DNA of 64,000 bases, taken from positions 806,001 to 870,000 of the forward strand of contig NZ_JACHMH010000001.1 in NCBI RefSeq assembly GCF_014204915.1. The letters run 5' to 3'. Of the stretch, positions 18,030 to 27,215 are shown in pieces (within the stretch, counting starts at the first letter, position 1; each line of letters starts with the position of its first letter). The position numbers were made by a program, and so were the translations under genes. The DNA comes from Crossiella cryophila (GTDB lineage Bacteria > Actinomycetota > Actinomycetes > Mycobacteriales > Pseudonocardiaceae). The notes below the pieces were generated by a model. It was not told the origin of the DNA, did no database searches, and saw only the letters and a program-made list of their open reading frames with translations.

Positions 18030-19625
18030 GTGGGTGTGCGTGGGTCGCTGGCGCGGCAGCTCTTCGCGTTGCAGTTCCTGGTCGTGCTGGCGCTGCTGGG
18101 CGCGGTGACCGCGTCCACGCTGAGCCAGTCCACCGCGAACTTCCGGGAGACCCAGGGCCGCCGGATGCTGCTGGTCGCCGAGCAGGTGGCCGCCACCGAC
18201 GGGGTGCAGGACGCGCTGGCCGACGGGCAGTACCACCGGCTGGTGATCTTCGCCGAGACCGCCCGCGGCCAGGCCGGGAACAGCTCGATCAGCATCGCCA
18301 CCACCGACCTGCGGATCCGCACCGCCACCGACCCCCGGCGGGTGAACGAGCAGCTCGCGGTCGGCCTGCCCCAGGTGGCCACCGGGCGGAGCTGGGACGG
18401 GGTGCTGGGCGAGCAGGTAGTGGCGCAGGTGCCGGTGTTCTCCGACGAGGGCAGGCTGGTCGGCGTCGTCAGCGCGGGCCAGGACGAGCCGGGGCTGTGG
18501 GAGTCGCTGATCAGCTCACCCGGCGACCTGCTGATCCACCTCGGGCTGGGCACCGGGATCGGCCTGATCGGCTCGCTGCTGGCCGCCCGCTGGGTGAAGC
18601 GGCAGACGCTGGGGCTGGAGCCCAGGGAGATCACCGGGCTGGTGGAGCACCGGGAGGCGATGCTGCACGGCATCCGGGAGGGCGTGCTCGGGCTGGACCA
18701 GCAGCACCGGATCACCCTGATGAACACCTCGGCCAGGGAGCTGCTCGCGCTGCCGGACGCGATCGGCACCCAGGTGGACGAGCTGGCCGATGCCAACGAG
18801 CGGCTGCGGGATGTGCTCACCGGGCGGGCCAGCGGGCCCAACCAGGTGGTGCTGCGCAGTGGGCGGGTGCTGGTGATGAACCGGATGCCGATCGGGCTGC
18901 ACGGACAGCAGATCGGCGCCGTGGTGACCCTCCGGGACCGGACCGAACTCGTTGCGCTGCAACAGGAACTCGACGTCAACCGGCATGCCACGGACACCCT
19001 GCGGGCGCAGGCGCACGAGTTCCGCAACGAGCTGCACACCATTGCCGGGCTGATCGAGCTGGGCGAGTACGACGAGGTGGTCCGCTACGTCACCCGCGCC
19101 AACCGGGCGCACGCGGACTGGAGCCGCGCGGTGACCGCGCGGATCGCCGATCCCGCGCTGGCCGCGTTGCTGATCGCCAAGGCCAGCCTGGCCGCGGAGC
19201 GCGCGGTGGGCATCAAACTGTCCGAGGAGTCCATTGTGGACAGAGTTGACGAGGCGCTGTCCCAGGACCTGGTGACGGTGGTGGGCAACCTGGTGGACAA
19301 CGCGCTGGACGCGTTGCCCGCCGGGGCCGGGCAGTGGGTCGAGGTGCACATCGCCGGGTCGGCGGAGCAGGTGCTGGTGCGGGTGCGGGATTCCGGGCCG
19401 GGCATCGCGCCGGAGCTGGCCGAGGAGGTCTTCGAGCACGGGTTCACCACCAAGGTGGCCACCCAGGGCGGGCAGCGCGGTATCGGACTGGCGCTGACCA
19501 GGCAGATCTGCGTGCGCCGGGGCGGCTCGGTCTCGGTGCGCAACGAGGGCGGCGCGGTGTTCACCGCCACCCTGGGCCGGGCCACCGCGGCCCTGGGCAC
19601 CCGCCCGCCGGAGGTGAGCCGGTGA
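18030..19625 (+). CDS. CitA/DcuS-type sensor histidine kinase
   Basis: Membrane sensor of about 531 residues. An N-terminal helix (LFALQFLVVLALLGAVTAST) is followed by an extracytoplasmic PAS-like (PDC) domain to about residue 170. A second helix (LGLGTGIGLIGSLLAARW), a cytosolic PAS domain and a kinase core come next. The phosphorylated His lies in AQAHEFRNELHTIAGL, typical of the citrate/C4-dicarboxylate sensor class. ATP-binding N and G boxes are VGNLVDNALDAL, VRDSGPGIAPEL and GQRGIGLAL. GTG at 18030 fits the GAGGAG at 18015-18020 better than GTG at 18021. It probably senses a carboxylate and controls the divergent tctCBA. Confidence 0.92.
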   Translation: MGVRGSLARQLFALQFLVVLALLGAVTASTLSQSTANFRETQGRRMLLVAEQVAATDGVQDALADGQYHRLVIFAETARGQAGNSSISIATTDLRIRTATDPRRVNEQLAVGLPQVATGRSWDGVLGEQVVAQVPVFSDEGRLVGVVSAGQDEPGLWESLISSPGDLLIHLGLGTGIGLIGSLLAARWVKRQTLGLEPREITGLVEHREAMLHGIREGVLGLDQQHRITLMNTSARELLALPDAIGTQVDELADANERLRDVLTGRASGPNQVVLRSGRVLVMNRMPIGLHGQQIGAVVTLRDRTELVALQQELDVNRHATDTLRAQAHEFRNELHTIAGLIELGEYDEVVRYVTRANRAHADWSRAVTARIADPALAALLIAKASLAAERAVGIKLSEESIVDRVDEALSQDLVTVVGNLVDNALDALPAGAGQWVEVHIAGSAEQVLVRVRDSGPGIAPELAEEVFEHGFTTKVATQGGQRGIGLALTRQICVRRGGSVSVRNEGGAVFTATLGRATAALGTRPPEVSR

Positions 19626-20299
19626 TCAGGGTGCTGGTGGTCGACGACGATTTCATGGTGGCCAAGGTGCACAGCGGTTACGTCGCGCGCACCCCGGGTT
19701 TCGAGGTGGTCGGGGTGGCGCACACCGCGGCCGAGGCCATCCGCTCGGTGCGCGAACTCCGGCCGGACCTGGTGCTGCTGGACATCTACCTGCCCGATGC
19801 CGACGGCGTGCACGTGCTGCGCGAACTGCGGGCCGGGGCGGCCGGTGAGCAGGCCGGGCACACCGACGTGATCGTGGTGAGCGCGGCGCGGGACGTGGAG
19901 ACGGTGCGCGCGGCGGTGCGTGGCGGGGTGCTGCACTACCTGATCAAGCCGTTCGAGTACGCGGCCCTGCGTGATCAGCTCGCGCACTTCGCCGAGGTCC
20001 GCTCCCGGCTGACCGGTTCGGTGGACCAGGCCGTGCTGGACCAGGTCTTCGGCGCCCGCCCGACCGCGGCCCCGACCATGCCCAAGGGCCTGACCCCGCA
20101 GACCGCCAAGCTGGTCGAGGAGGTGCTGCGCGCGGCCGAGTCCGATGTGTCGGCCACCGAGTGCGCGGGCGAGACCAACCTGTCCAGGGTCAGCGCCCGC
20201 CGCTACCTGGAGCATTTCGTCAGCGCGGGCCGGGCCGAGGTGCGGTTGCGCTACGGCAGCACCGGTCGGCCGGAACGCCTGTACCGCTGGGTCGACTAA
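19622..20299 (+). CDS. CitB/DcuR-type response regulator
   Basis: Response regulator of 225 residues. The receiver domain has the acidic pocket VDDD, phospho-acceptor Asp54 in LVLLDIYLPDADGV, and Lys109 in YLIKPFEY. The C-terminal region (about 155-225) is the winged helix typical of CitB/DcuR proteins, with ECAGETNLSRVSARRYLEHFV as its helix-turn-helix. GTG at 19622 overlaps the kinase stop (GTGA). Its likely target is the tctC promoter region. The stop TAA overlaps the stop of the convergent gene at 20296. Confidence 0.93.
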   Translation: MIRVLVVDDDFMVAKVHSGYVARTPGFEVVGVAHTAAEAIRSVRELRPDLVLLDIYLPDADGVHVLRELRAGAAGEQAGHTDVIVVSAARDVETVRAAVRGGVLHYLIKPFEYAALRDQLAHFAEVRSRLTGSVDQAVLDQVFGARPTAAPTMPKGLTPQTAKLVEEVLRAAESDVSATECAGETNLSRVSARRYLEHFVSAGRAEVRLRYGSTGRPERLYRWVD

Positions 20300-21063
20300 T
20301 TGGCCAGGTTGGTGACCAGCTCGGCGATCTCACTGCCGGAGAGGATCGGCCAGGCGCTGTTGTCGGTGACCACCGCGCCGACCTGCAGCCCGGTCTGGGT
20401 GGTGACCAGCACCTCGCGTTCGGCGGTGATCGCGTCGGTCAGCTTCACCCAGGAGTACCTGGTCTTGCCGCTGCGCAGGGATTCGGCCCGGCACCCGTCG
20501 GTGTCCCGGCAGTAGACCGGGTGCCCGGTGGGCGAGCGCACGGTGAGCACCAGCAGGCCGGTGCGGCCCTGCCGGTCGGTCAGCCGGACGCCGAGCCGGA
20601 GGAAGTCCTCGACCAGCTGGAACTGACCGGGTTTGGCGCCGCTGTCGGCGACCGCGGAGTAGCCCTGGGGCAGCCACTGCTGTTTGGCCAGCAGCACGCT
20701 GTACCGCTCGACGTCCTTCGTGGTCATCGGCGGGAACAGCGGTTTGTCCTCGATGCTGCGGCCGTTGGTCGGGGTGGGGGCGACCGAGGGCGGTGCGGTG
20801 GTGCCCGGGGGCGATGAGGTGACCGGCGGCACCGGCGAGCTGCTGACCCCGGCCGGTTCGACCGCGGCGGCCGGCAACAGCACGATCGTGCCGACCGTGA
20901 GCACGGAGAGCACCGCGGCCAGCACGATGGCCACCCCGAACCGCCGCCTGCGCACCACCCTGCGGCCGTCCCGCATGACATCGGCGCAGCTCACCGTGGG
21001 TGGCGGCGGGTCGACGGCCAGCACTGACCGCAACTCGCTCGCGCGTAGCTCCCCGCCTGGCAC
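20296..21063 (-). CDS. Hypothetical single-pass membrane protein
   Basis: A protein of 255 residues, not assigned to a family. It has a cytosolic N-terminal stretch with basic residues (RRVVRRRRFG), one membrane helix (VAIVLAAVLSVLTVGTIVLLP, about 43-63), a Ser/Thr/Pro linker and an exported domain of about 150 residues. That domain contains a cysteine pair (VYCRDTDGCRAE) and ends in WPILSGSEIAELVTNLAN. The architecture recalls anti-sigma-like or cell-envelope proteins, but no motif supports either. Its stop overlaps that of the convergent response regulator by four bases. It lies 77 bp beyond purM on the same strand. Confidence 0.75.
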   Translation of the reverse strand: MPGGELRASELRSVLAVDPPPPTVSCADVMRDGRRVVRRRRFGVAIVLAAVLSVLTVGTIVLLPAAAVEPAGVSSSPVPPVTSSPPGTTAPPSVAPTPTNGRSIEDKPLFPPMTTKDVERYSVLLAKQQWLPQGYSAVADSGAKPGQFQLVEDFLRLGVRLTDRQGRTGLLVLTVRSPTGHPVYCRDTDGCRAESLRSGKTRYSWVKLTDAITAEREVLVTTQTGLQVGAVVTDNSAWPILSGSEIAELVTNLAN

Positions 21064-21140
21064 CGCTGACCTCCTTCCGCACTCACCGCTACTACGGCGA
21101 AACAGCGCGGAAGGTTGTCAGGGCAACCCGATCGTGGGAA

Positions 21141-22229
21141 TCAGAACCGCGGGTGATCCCCGCGCAGCACGGCCCGGTCCTCGGGCTTCTCGCCCGGCTC
21201 GGTGCTCTTGCGGACCTCGCCGAGCACCCAGGCCGGCACGTGCCGGGCGGTCAGCACGGCCAGTGCGCGGTCGGCCTCCTCCGGCGCGACCACGGCGACC
21301 ATGCCGACACCCATGTTGAAGGTCTTCTCCATCTCCGGCTTCTCCACCCGGCCGCGCTGGGCGATCAGCGCGAACACCGGCGCGGGCGTCCAGCTGCCGC
21401 GGTCCAGGTCGGCGATGAGGCCCTTGGGGATGACCCGGCCCAGGTTGCCTGCCAGGCCACCGCCGGTGACGTGCGCGAAGGTCCGGACATCGGCCTCGGC
21501 GGCCAGCGCCAGGCAGTCCTTGGCGTAGATCCGGGTGGGCTCGAGCATCTCCTCGCCCAGGGTGCGGCCGAACTCCTCGACGTGCCCCTCCAGCGGCATC
21601 CGGCCGATCTCCAGCAGCACGTGCCTGGCCAGCGAGTAGCCGTTGGAGTGCAGGCCGGAGGCGCCCATCGCGATCAGCACGTCGCCGGGGCGGACCCGGT
21701 CCGGGCCGAGCAGCTTGTCCGCCTCGACCACGCCGACGCCGGTGGCGGACATGTCGTAGTGCCCGGGGTCCATCAGGCCGGGGTGCTCGGCGGTCTCGCC
21801 GCCCAGCAGGGCGCAACCCGCCTGCGTGCAGCCCTCGGCGATGCCCTTGACCAGCGCGGCGATCCGCTCCGGCACCACCTTGCCGACGGCGATGTAGTCC
21901 TGCAGGAACAGCGGCTCGGCACCGCAGACGACCAGGTCGTCCACGACCATGGCGACCAGGTCGATGCCCACGGTGTCGTGCTTGTCCAGGGCCTGGGCCA
22001 CGGCGAGCTTGGTGCCGACGCCGTCGGTGGAGGAGGCGAGCACCGGCTCCTTCCACCGGTCCAGCTTGAGCTTGAACAGCCCGGCGAAACCGCCGATGCC
22101 GCCGAGCACCTCGGGGCGGGTGGCCTTCTCCGCCCACGGCTTGAGCTGCTCCACAGCCTCGTCACCTGCGGCGATGTCGACTCCGGCGGCCGCGTAGGTG
22201 GCCTTCCCGCTTTCGGCGTGCGCGGTCAC
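21141..22229 (-). CDS. purM: Phosphoribosylformylglycinamidine cyclo-ligase (PurM, AIR synthetase)
   Basis: Cytosolic ATP-dependent enzyme closing FGAM to aminoimidazole ribotide, step five of purine synthesis. The 362 residues start TYAAAGVDIAAGDEAVEQLKPW. Family motifs include LASSTDGVGTKLAVAQALDKHDTVGIDLVAM, CALLGGETAEHPGLM and ASGLHSNGYSLARHVLLE. GTG at 22229 is chosen because homology begins just after it; the open frame continues upstream without family similarity. It follows purF by 40 bp on the same strand, the usual actinobacterial purF-purM pair. Confidence 0.95.
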   Translation of the reverse strand: MTAHAESGKATYAAAGVDIAAGDEAVEQLKPWAEKATRPEVLGGIGGFAGLFKLKLDRWKEPVLASSTDGVGTKLAVAQALDKHDTVGIDLVAMVVDDLVVCGAEPLFLQDYIAVGKVVPERIAALVKGIAEGCTQAGCALLGGETAEHPGLMDPGHYDMSATGVGVVEADKLLGPDRVRPGDVLIAMGASGLHSNGYSLARHVLLEIGRMPLEGHVEEFGRTLGEEMLEPTRIYAKDCLALAAEADVRTFAHVTGGGLAGNLGRVIPKGLIADLDRGSWTPAPVFALIAQRGRVEKPEMEKTFNMGVGMVAVVAPEEADRALAVLTARHVPAWVLGEVRKSTEPGEKPEDRAVLRGDHPRF

Positions 22230-22269
22230 TGCTCGTCCAGCTCCATCCGAGATCAATTGTCTAGCCAGG

Positions 22270-23787
22270 TCAGGGACGCCGAACGGCGTCTTCGGCACCG
22301 TACCCGCTGGGCAGGACGGGCTCGGCCGGACCGGCCACACCCTTCTCGATGTTCTCCAGCAGGTGCTTGCCGATCTTGAGGTCATCCGGCAGCGCGATCG
22401 GGTACTCGCCGTCGAAGCAGGCCGAGCAGAGCCGGGTCTTGGGCTGCTCGGTGGCCGCGATCAGCGCCTCGAGGGAGACGTAGCCGAGCGAGTCGGCGCC
22501 GACCGAACGGCGCACGCCGTCCATGTCCAGGCCGTTGGCGATCAGCTCCGCGCGGGAGGCGAAGTCGATGCCGTAGAAGCAGGGCCAGCGCACCGGCGGC
22601 GAGGCGATCCGCACGTGCACCTCGACCGCGCCTGCCTCACGCAGCATCCGGACCAGGGCACGCTGGGTGTTGCCGCGCACGATCGAGTCGTCCACCACGA
22701 CCAGCCGCTTGCCCCTGATCACATCGCGCAGCGGGTTCAGCTTGAGCCGGATGCCCAGCTGGCGGATGGTCTGCGAGGGCTGGATGAAGGTCCGGCCCAC
22801 GTAGGCGTTCTTGACCAGGCCGGAGCCGTAGGGGATGCCGGATGCCTGGGCGTAGCCGATGGCGGCCGGGGTGCCCGATTCCGGCACCGGGATGACCAGG
22901 TCGGCCTCGACCGGGAACTCCGCGGCCAGCCTGCGGCCGATGTCCACCCTGGCCGCGTGCACGCCGCGACCTGCGATGGAGGTGTCCGGGCGGGCCAGGT
23001 AGACGTACTCGAACACGCAGCCCTTGGGCTCGGGGTTGGCGAAGCGGGAGGACCGCAGGCCGTTCTCGTCGATGGCGATCAGCTCGCCGGGCTCGACCTC
23101 GCGCACGAAGGAGGCGCCGGTGATGTCGAGTGCGGCGGTCTCGCTGGCGACCACCCAGCCGCGCTCCAGCCGGCCGAGCACCAGCGGGTGCACGCCCTGC
23201 GGGTCACGCGCGGCGTAGAGGGTGGACTCATCCGAGAAGACCAGGCAGAACGCGCCACGCAGGGTGGGCAGCAGTTCCATCGCGGCCTGCTCGAACCCGA
23301 GGTCGGCCGCTGCCGCGGCGAGCAGCCCGCAGACCAGGTCGGAGTCGGTGGTGGCGCCCGCGGTGGCGACGCCTGCTTCCTTGGCCCGGCTCATCAACTC
23401 GGCGGTGTTCACCAGGTTGCCGTTGTGGCCAAGCGACAGGGCGCTGCCGGTGACGGTGTTGCGGAAGGTGGGCTGGGCGTTCTCCCAGGTGGTGGAGCCG
23501 GTGGTGGAGTACCGGCAGTGGCCGACGGCGACGTGGCCGCGCAGCGAGGACAGGACCTGCTCGTCGAAGACCTGGCTTACCAGCCCCAGATCCTTGAACA
23601 CCACCACCTGGTGTCCGTCGCCGACGGAGATGCCCGCCGCTTCCTGGCCGCGGTGCTGGAGGGCGTACAAGCCGTAGAAGGTGAGCTTGGCCACCTCCTC
23701 GCCGGGGGCCCAGACACCGAATACACCGCATTCCTCGCGGGGGGTGTCGTCCTGGTCGCGATCGGTCTGGCTGGGGTCGATGACCAC
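22270..23787 (-). CDS. purF: Amidophosphoribosyltransferase (PurF)
   Basis: First committed enzyme of purine synthesis: it transfers glutamine ammonia to PRPP. The 505 residues form an N-terminal class II glutaminase domain and a C-terminal phosphoribosyltransferase domain. The start precedes a propeptide of about 19 residues; cleavage would expose the catalytic Cys20 in EECGVFGVWAPG. The PRPP motif is KRLVVVDDSIVRGNT near residue 365. GTG at 23787 has GAGGGAG five bases upstream, better than the ATG further out. It forms a purF-purM unit with the gene downstream. Confidence 0.95.
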   Translation of the reverse strand: MVIDPSQTDRDQDDTPREECGVFGVWAPGEEVAKLTFYGLYALQHRGQEAAGISVGDGHQVVVFKDLGLVSQVFDEQVLSSLRGHVAVGHCRYSTTGSTTWENAQPTFRNTVTGSALSLGHNGNLVNTAELMSRAKEAGVATAGATTDSDLVCGLLAAAAADLGFEQAAMELLPTLRGAFCLVFSDESTLYAARDPQGVHPLVLGRLERGWVVASETAALDITGASFVREVEPGELIAIDENGLRSSRFANPEPKGCVFEYVYLARPDTSIAGRGVHAARVDIGRRLAAEFPVEADLVIPVPESGTPAAIGYAQASGIPYGSGLVKNAYVGRTFIQPSQTIRQLGIRLKLNPLRDVIRGKRLVVVDDSIVRGNTQRALVRMLREAGAVEVHVRIASPPVRWPCFYGIDFASRAELIANGLDMDGVRRSVGADSLGYVSLEALIAATEQPKTRLCSACFDGEYPIALPDDLKIGKHLLENIEKGVAGPAEPVLPSGYGAEDAVRRP

Positions 23788-23948
23788 CGAGAACTCCCTC
23801 GGGACGGGATCAGACTCGCCTAAGTGTAAGTGCCCCGGAGTAGTGCTTCTGCCCCTTCTGGCCGGTGACGCGGCTCTCGTTCGGGCCAACTCCGGACCCC
23901 ACTCGCGCGTCTGCTGAACAGACGAGAGCCAAAAAAGAGGCGAGGTGG

Positions 23949-24554
23949 GTGCTCGTGCTGGAGTTGCTGAACGGCCGATTGGACCGGGATCTGAACCTGG
24001 CCGAGCGGATCTTCGCCCGGCCGGAGGTGCTGGCCTACGCGGTCGGCGCCGGGCTGGTGCTCGGTCTGATCGGACTGCTGATCGGCCGGTTGTTCGGCTG
24101 GCGGGCGCTGTTCACCGGGCTGTCACTGGGCTCACTCGGCGGGGTGCTCGCGGTGACGCTGGTGCGGGTGGGCAGGCAGGGCGGGGAGGCAGCCTCGCTG
24201 GGTCAGGCCTGGGCGGAGTGCATCCAGAACGAGTTCTCGCTGGCCGGGTCCTGGCAGCGGCTGAACTTCGTGCTGTTGATGCCGTTCGCCTTCTTCGGCG
24301 CGATCGCGGTGCGCCGGTTCCTGCCGGTGGCGTTGCTGAGCGTGGCGCTGGCGGTGGGCATCGAGCTGTACCAGGGCATGACCGGGCTGGGCGCCTGCGA
24401 GACCCAGGACATGATCAACAACGGTCTCGGCGGGGTGCTCGCGGCCCTGGTCGGCTGGGCGGTGGCGGGTCGGCGGGGTGGCGGCAGGCTCCGGAACGCC
24501 ACCCCGCCGGGCTCAGCCGGTCAGCACGCGGCCTTGATGTCCACCGTGCGCTGA
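23949..24554 (+). CDS. VanZ-like membrane protein
   Basis: Membrane protein of about 201 residues with four hydrophobic segments. The C-terminal half matches the VanZ/RDD-neighbour pattern: NFVLLMPFAFFGAIAVRRFLPVALLSVALAVGIELYQ followed by DMINNGLGGVLAALVGW, the conserved E..Q and D..NN.LG features. VanZ confers low-level teicoplanin resistance in enterococci, but most actinobacterial homologs have no known role. GTG at 23949 is supported by GAGGCGAGG upstream. The 3' end overlaps the convergent secreted-protein gene by 34 bp. Confidence 0.75.
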   Translation: MLVLELLNGRLDRDLNLAERIFARPEVLAYAVGAGLVLGLIGLLIGRLFGWRALFTGLSLGSLGGVLAVTLVRVGRQGGEAASLGQAWAECIQNEFSLAGSWQRLNFVLLMPFAFFGAIAVRRFLPVALLSVALAVGIELYQGMTGLGACETQDMINNGLGGVLAALVGWAVAGRRGGGRLRNATPPGSAGQHAALMSTVR

Positions 24555-25012
24555 TGTTCGATCTGCCGGGACCAGTTTCCGGACCAGCCCATCATCTCGA
24601 TCTTGTAGTAAAGCTCGACCTTATAGCTGCCCTCGGCGCACTTGAATGATTTTCCAGTCGCCTGCACGTTGCCGCTGACCGACTCCATCGTGGACATGTC
24701 GTCATTCGACTTCGTGCCCGCCGGTTCGGTCAGCGAGTAGCGGGCCTGCGAGGTGCGGCATTTCGACGGCGGCTTACCCCAGAAGAAGTGGTAGTTCCAC
24801 CTGCAGTCCCCTCGGACCACCACCTTCAGCTCACCCTCCACGGCGGGGGTCAGGCAGATGCGGCCGTCGAAGCCCGCATCCGCATTACGGTCGCTGAACG
24901 GGTCGGAACAGGACTCCTGGACGGCCGGGGCCGCCTGGGAAACGCTGCCGAAAAGCAGCAGTGCGAGCGCGGAAACAAGGACGAGGAGAACCGGGCGGCG
25001 ATAACCGATCAT
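24521..25012 (-). CDS. Small secreted cysteine-containing protein of unknown function
   Basis: A protein of 163 residues with a clear signal peptide (RRPVLLVLVSALALLLFGSVSQA, cut near residue 27). The mature part has six cysteines, probably three disulfides: at ESCSDP, GRICLTP, GDCRW, SKCRTS, KCAEG and the C-terminal residue. I recognise no family. Its codon use is visibly more A/T-rich than that of its neighbours (for example around 24600-24660), which suggests weak selection or recent acquisition. It overlaps the VanZ-like gene tail to tail. Confidence 0.75.
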   Translation of the reverse strand: MIGYRRPVLLVLVSALALLLFGSVSQAAPAVQESCSDPFSDRNADAGFDGRICLTPAVEGELKVVVRGDCRWNYHFFWGKPPSKCRTSQARYSLTEPAGTKSNDDMSTMESVSGNVQATGKSFKCAEGSYKVELYYKIEMMGWSGNWSRQIEHQRTVDIKAAC

Positions 25013-25082
25013 GCCCTCAATACTGCATATGCTGCTCTAATCAGGCGATAACCGAAACGGGGGTGCCGAATCGGGTGAGTGG

Positions 25083-26363
25083 TTACTTACGGACAGTTTC
25101 CGGCAGCCCGAGCAGGCACAGCAGGCTGATCAGCCCGGCCGCGGACATGTAGGTGGCGACCAGCCAGGAGGACCCGCCTGCCGCGGTCACCAGGCTGCCG
25201 GCGATCAGCGGGGACAGGCCGCCGCCGAGCACCGCGCCGATCTGATAGCCGAAGCCGACGCCGGTGTAGCGCAGTTCCGGGCCGAACAGCTCGGAGAAGT
25301 AGGCCAGCATCGGGCCGAAGATGGCCGCCGAGCCGCCGAAGGCGAGCACGATGCCGAGCACCGCGAGCGCCGGGCTGCCCGAGTCGACCAGGGCGAAGAG
25401 CGGGAAACCCCACACCGTGCAGAAGATCGCGCCCGCCATCAGCACCGGCTTGCGGCCGATCCGGTCGGTGAGGCGGCAGAAGTACACGATCCCGGCGACC
25501 TGGGCGATGCTGCCCGCCATCGAGCCGTAGAGCAGCACCGACCGGGGAATGCCCACCGCCTGGCTGCCGTAGGCGAGCAGGAAGGTGACCACGATGAACA
25601 TGAACGCGTTGAAGCCCAGGTTGACCCCTGCGGTGAGCAGCACCAGGCGTTTGTGCTCGCGCAGCACCGCGATCAGCGGCGCCCGCCCGGTGCGCGCGGT
25701 CTTGGCGATCCGCTCGAACTCGGGGGTCTCGGCCACGTTGCGCCGGGCGAACAGGCCGACCAGCACCACCGCGATGCCTGCCAGGAACGGGATCCGCCAG
25801 CCCCAGTCGTAGAGATCGGCCTCGGGCAGCAGCAGGACCAGCGCGAACGCGCCGTTGGCCAGGAAGGCGCCCAGTGGCGAGCCGATGGTGACCAGGCTGC
25901 CGTAGAGCCCGCGCTTGCCAGCCGGGGCGTGTTCGACGGCCAGCAGGGTGGCGCCCGCGGTCTCGCCGCCGACGGAGAGGCCGTGCACGATCCGCAGTGA
26001 CAGCAACAACAGTGGCGCGGCGATGCCGATCGCGGCGTAGGTGGGCAGCAGACCCATCAGCGCGGTGGACACACCCATCAGGGACAGGCTGATCACCAGC
26101 ATCCGGCGGCGGCCGAGCCGATCGCCGAAGTGCCCGAAGATGATCGAGCCGATCGGCCGCATCAGGAAGCCGACCGCGAAGGTGGAGAAGGCCAGCAGGG
26201 TGGCCGTCCACGGCTCGCTCTGCGGGAAGAACAACCGGCCGAAGACCAGTGCGGAGGCGGTGCCGTAGATCAGGAAGTCGTAGAACTCCAGTGAGCTGCC
26301 GACCCCGCAGGCCACCGCCAGCCGGGCGAAGGTGGGCCGGTCGCGCTGCGCTGTCTCCGCCAT
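25083..26363 (-). CDS. MFS transporter, metabolite:proton symporter (MHS) family
   Basis: Twelve-helix secondary transporter of 426 residues. The metabolite:H+ symporter subfamily is indicated by SSLEFYDFLIYGTASALVFGRLFFP at the start, FGHFGDRLGRRRMLVISLSLMG (the family motif between helices 2 and 3), GGETAGATLLAVEHAPAGKRGLYGSL and LTDRIGRKPVLMAGA. Members take up shikimate, citrate, alpha-ketoglutarate, proline or betaine; the substrate here cannot be told. The ATG at 26363 is chosen. It lies 43 bp downstream of the maleylpyruvate isomerase family gene, and the two could be co-transcribed. Confidence 0.9.
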   Translation of the reverse strand: MAETAQRDRPTFARLAVACGVGSSLEFYDFLIYGTASALVFGRLFFPQSEPWTATLLAFSTFAVGFLMRPIGSIIFGHFGDRLGRRRMLVISLSLMGVSTALMGLLPTYAAIGIAAPLLLLSLRIVHGLSVGGETAGATLLAVEHAPAGKRGLYGSLVTIGSPLGAFLANGAFALVLLLPEADLYDWGWRIPFLAGIAVVLVGLFARRNVAETPEFERIAKTARTGRAPLIAVLREHKRLVLLTAGVNLGFNAFMFIVVTFLLAYGSQAVGIPRSVLLYGSMAGSIAQVAGIVYFCRLTDRIGRKPVLMAGAIFCTVWGFPLFALVDSGSPALAVLGIVLAFGGSAAIFGPMLAYFSELFGPELRYTGVGFGYQIGAVLGGGLSPLIAGSLVTAAGGSSWLVATYMSAAGLISLLCLLGLPETVRK

Positions 26364-26406
26364 GCCGAGCACTCTGCCGGAGCGTTCGGGACCGAACAAG
26401 ACGGAT

Positions 26407-27147
26407 TCAGTGGGCTTGCACTCCGGAGAGCAACACCGGGCACCCTTCGGCCATCGGCAGCTCGATCCGGCCCCAGAGACCGTGGTAGAGCGCGGTGGCC
26501 CGGCCCGCGGTGGTGGCCTTGGCGGCAGGCAGGTCGGCCGGGTCGCGGACCACCTCCGGCGCCTCGCCGGGTTGCAGCCAGACCAGCCAGCGTTCCGGGC
26601 CGTCGGTGCAGGAGACCAGCACCGCGCCGGTGGCGGCCGGGCTGGACGCGGCGGTGTACCGGCTGGCCAGCAGGGTGCCGAGCACCTCGTCGATGCCGTC
26701 AACGGCCAGTGCGCGCTTGGTCGGGACCAGGCAGCGCAGGGTGGCCTGGGCGTCCCAGCGGCGCAGGTTCAGCTCGTGCGCGACCCGGCGGTGCCAGAAC
26801 CAGGCCAGGCTGGGCGCTGCCGGACTGAATGTCCACAGTGGACTGTTGGGTGGGCAGGCGGCGAGCAGCCGGAGGCAGTCGTCCAGCTGCTGGTCGAAGA
26901 AGTCGAGTGGGTCGCTGATGGTGGCTGGTTCCGGCACCGGGCGGGCGCGGTCGGCCCCACCGGTGCGTAACTGGCCGCCGACGATCTGCAGGAACCGCGC
27001 GGTGTGCAGCACCAGCTCGCGGAAGCGCCAGCCGGGGCAGGAGGGCACCGGTAGCTCCGGGTCGGCGGCCTGCGCGGCCTGCCGGAAGGCGGCCGCCTGC
27101 TCGGTGGCCACGGCCAGCCACCAGGGGCTGTCCTGCGGTCCTGCCAT
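26407..27147 (-). CDS. Maleylpyruvate isomerase family (mycothiol-dependent) protein
   Basis: A protein of 246 residues with the actinobacterial MDMPI N-terminal domain, a DinB-like four-helix bundle. Visible are AFRQAAQAADPELPVPSCPGWRFRELVLHTARFLQ and, later, WFWHRRVAHELNLRRWDAQATL, a pattern that includes the metal-binding His. A C-terminal sterol-carrier-like domain follows. Characterised members use mycothiol to isomerise maleylpyruvate; most family members have unknown substrates. The ATG at 27147 has GGAGA upstream. It diverges from the type VII pair starting at 27216. Confidence 0.85.
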   Translation of the reverse strand: MAGPQDSPWWLAVATEQAAAFRQAAQAADPELPVPSCPGWRFRELVLHTARFLQIVGGQLRTGGADRARPVPEPATISDPLDFFDQQLDDCLRLLAACPPNSPLWTFSPAAPSLAWFWHRRVAHELNLRRWDAQATLRCLVPTKRALAVDGIDEVLGTLLASRYTAASSPAATGAVLVSCTDGPERWLVWLQPGEAPEVVRDPADLPAAKATTAGRATALYHGLWGRIELPMAEGCPVLLSGVQAH

Positions 27148-27215
27148 CTCGTCTCCAGGGGAACCGGGGTCGGGTGTCTGCCGTCACAGACGTGCCGAGC
27201 AGCCCTGGAGGTTCC

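Noticed and set aside
21141-23787. Biosynthetic gene cluster hypothesis for the purine/VanZ/methyltransferase neighbourhood
   Set aside because: No polyketide synthase, NRPS, terpene or RiPP precursor/maturase genes are visible; the methyltransferases and LAL regulator alone do not support a cluster.
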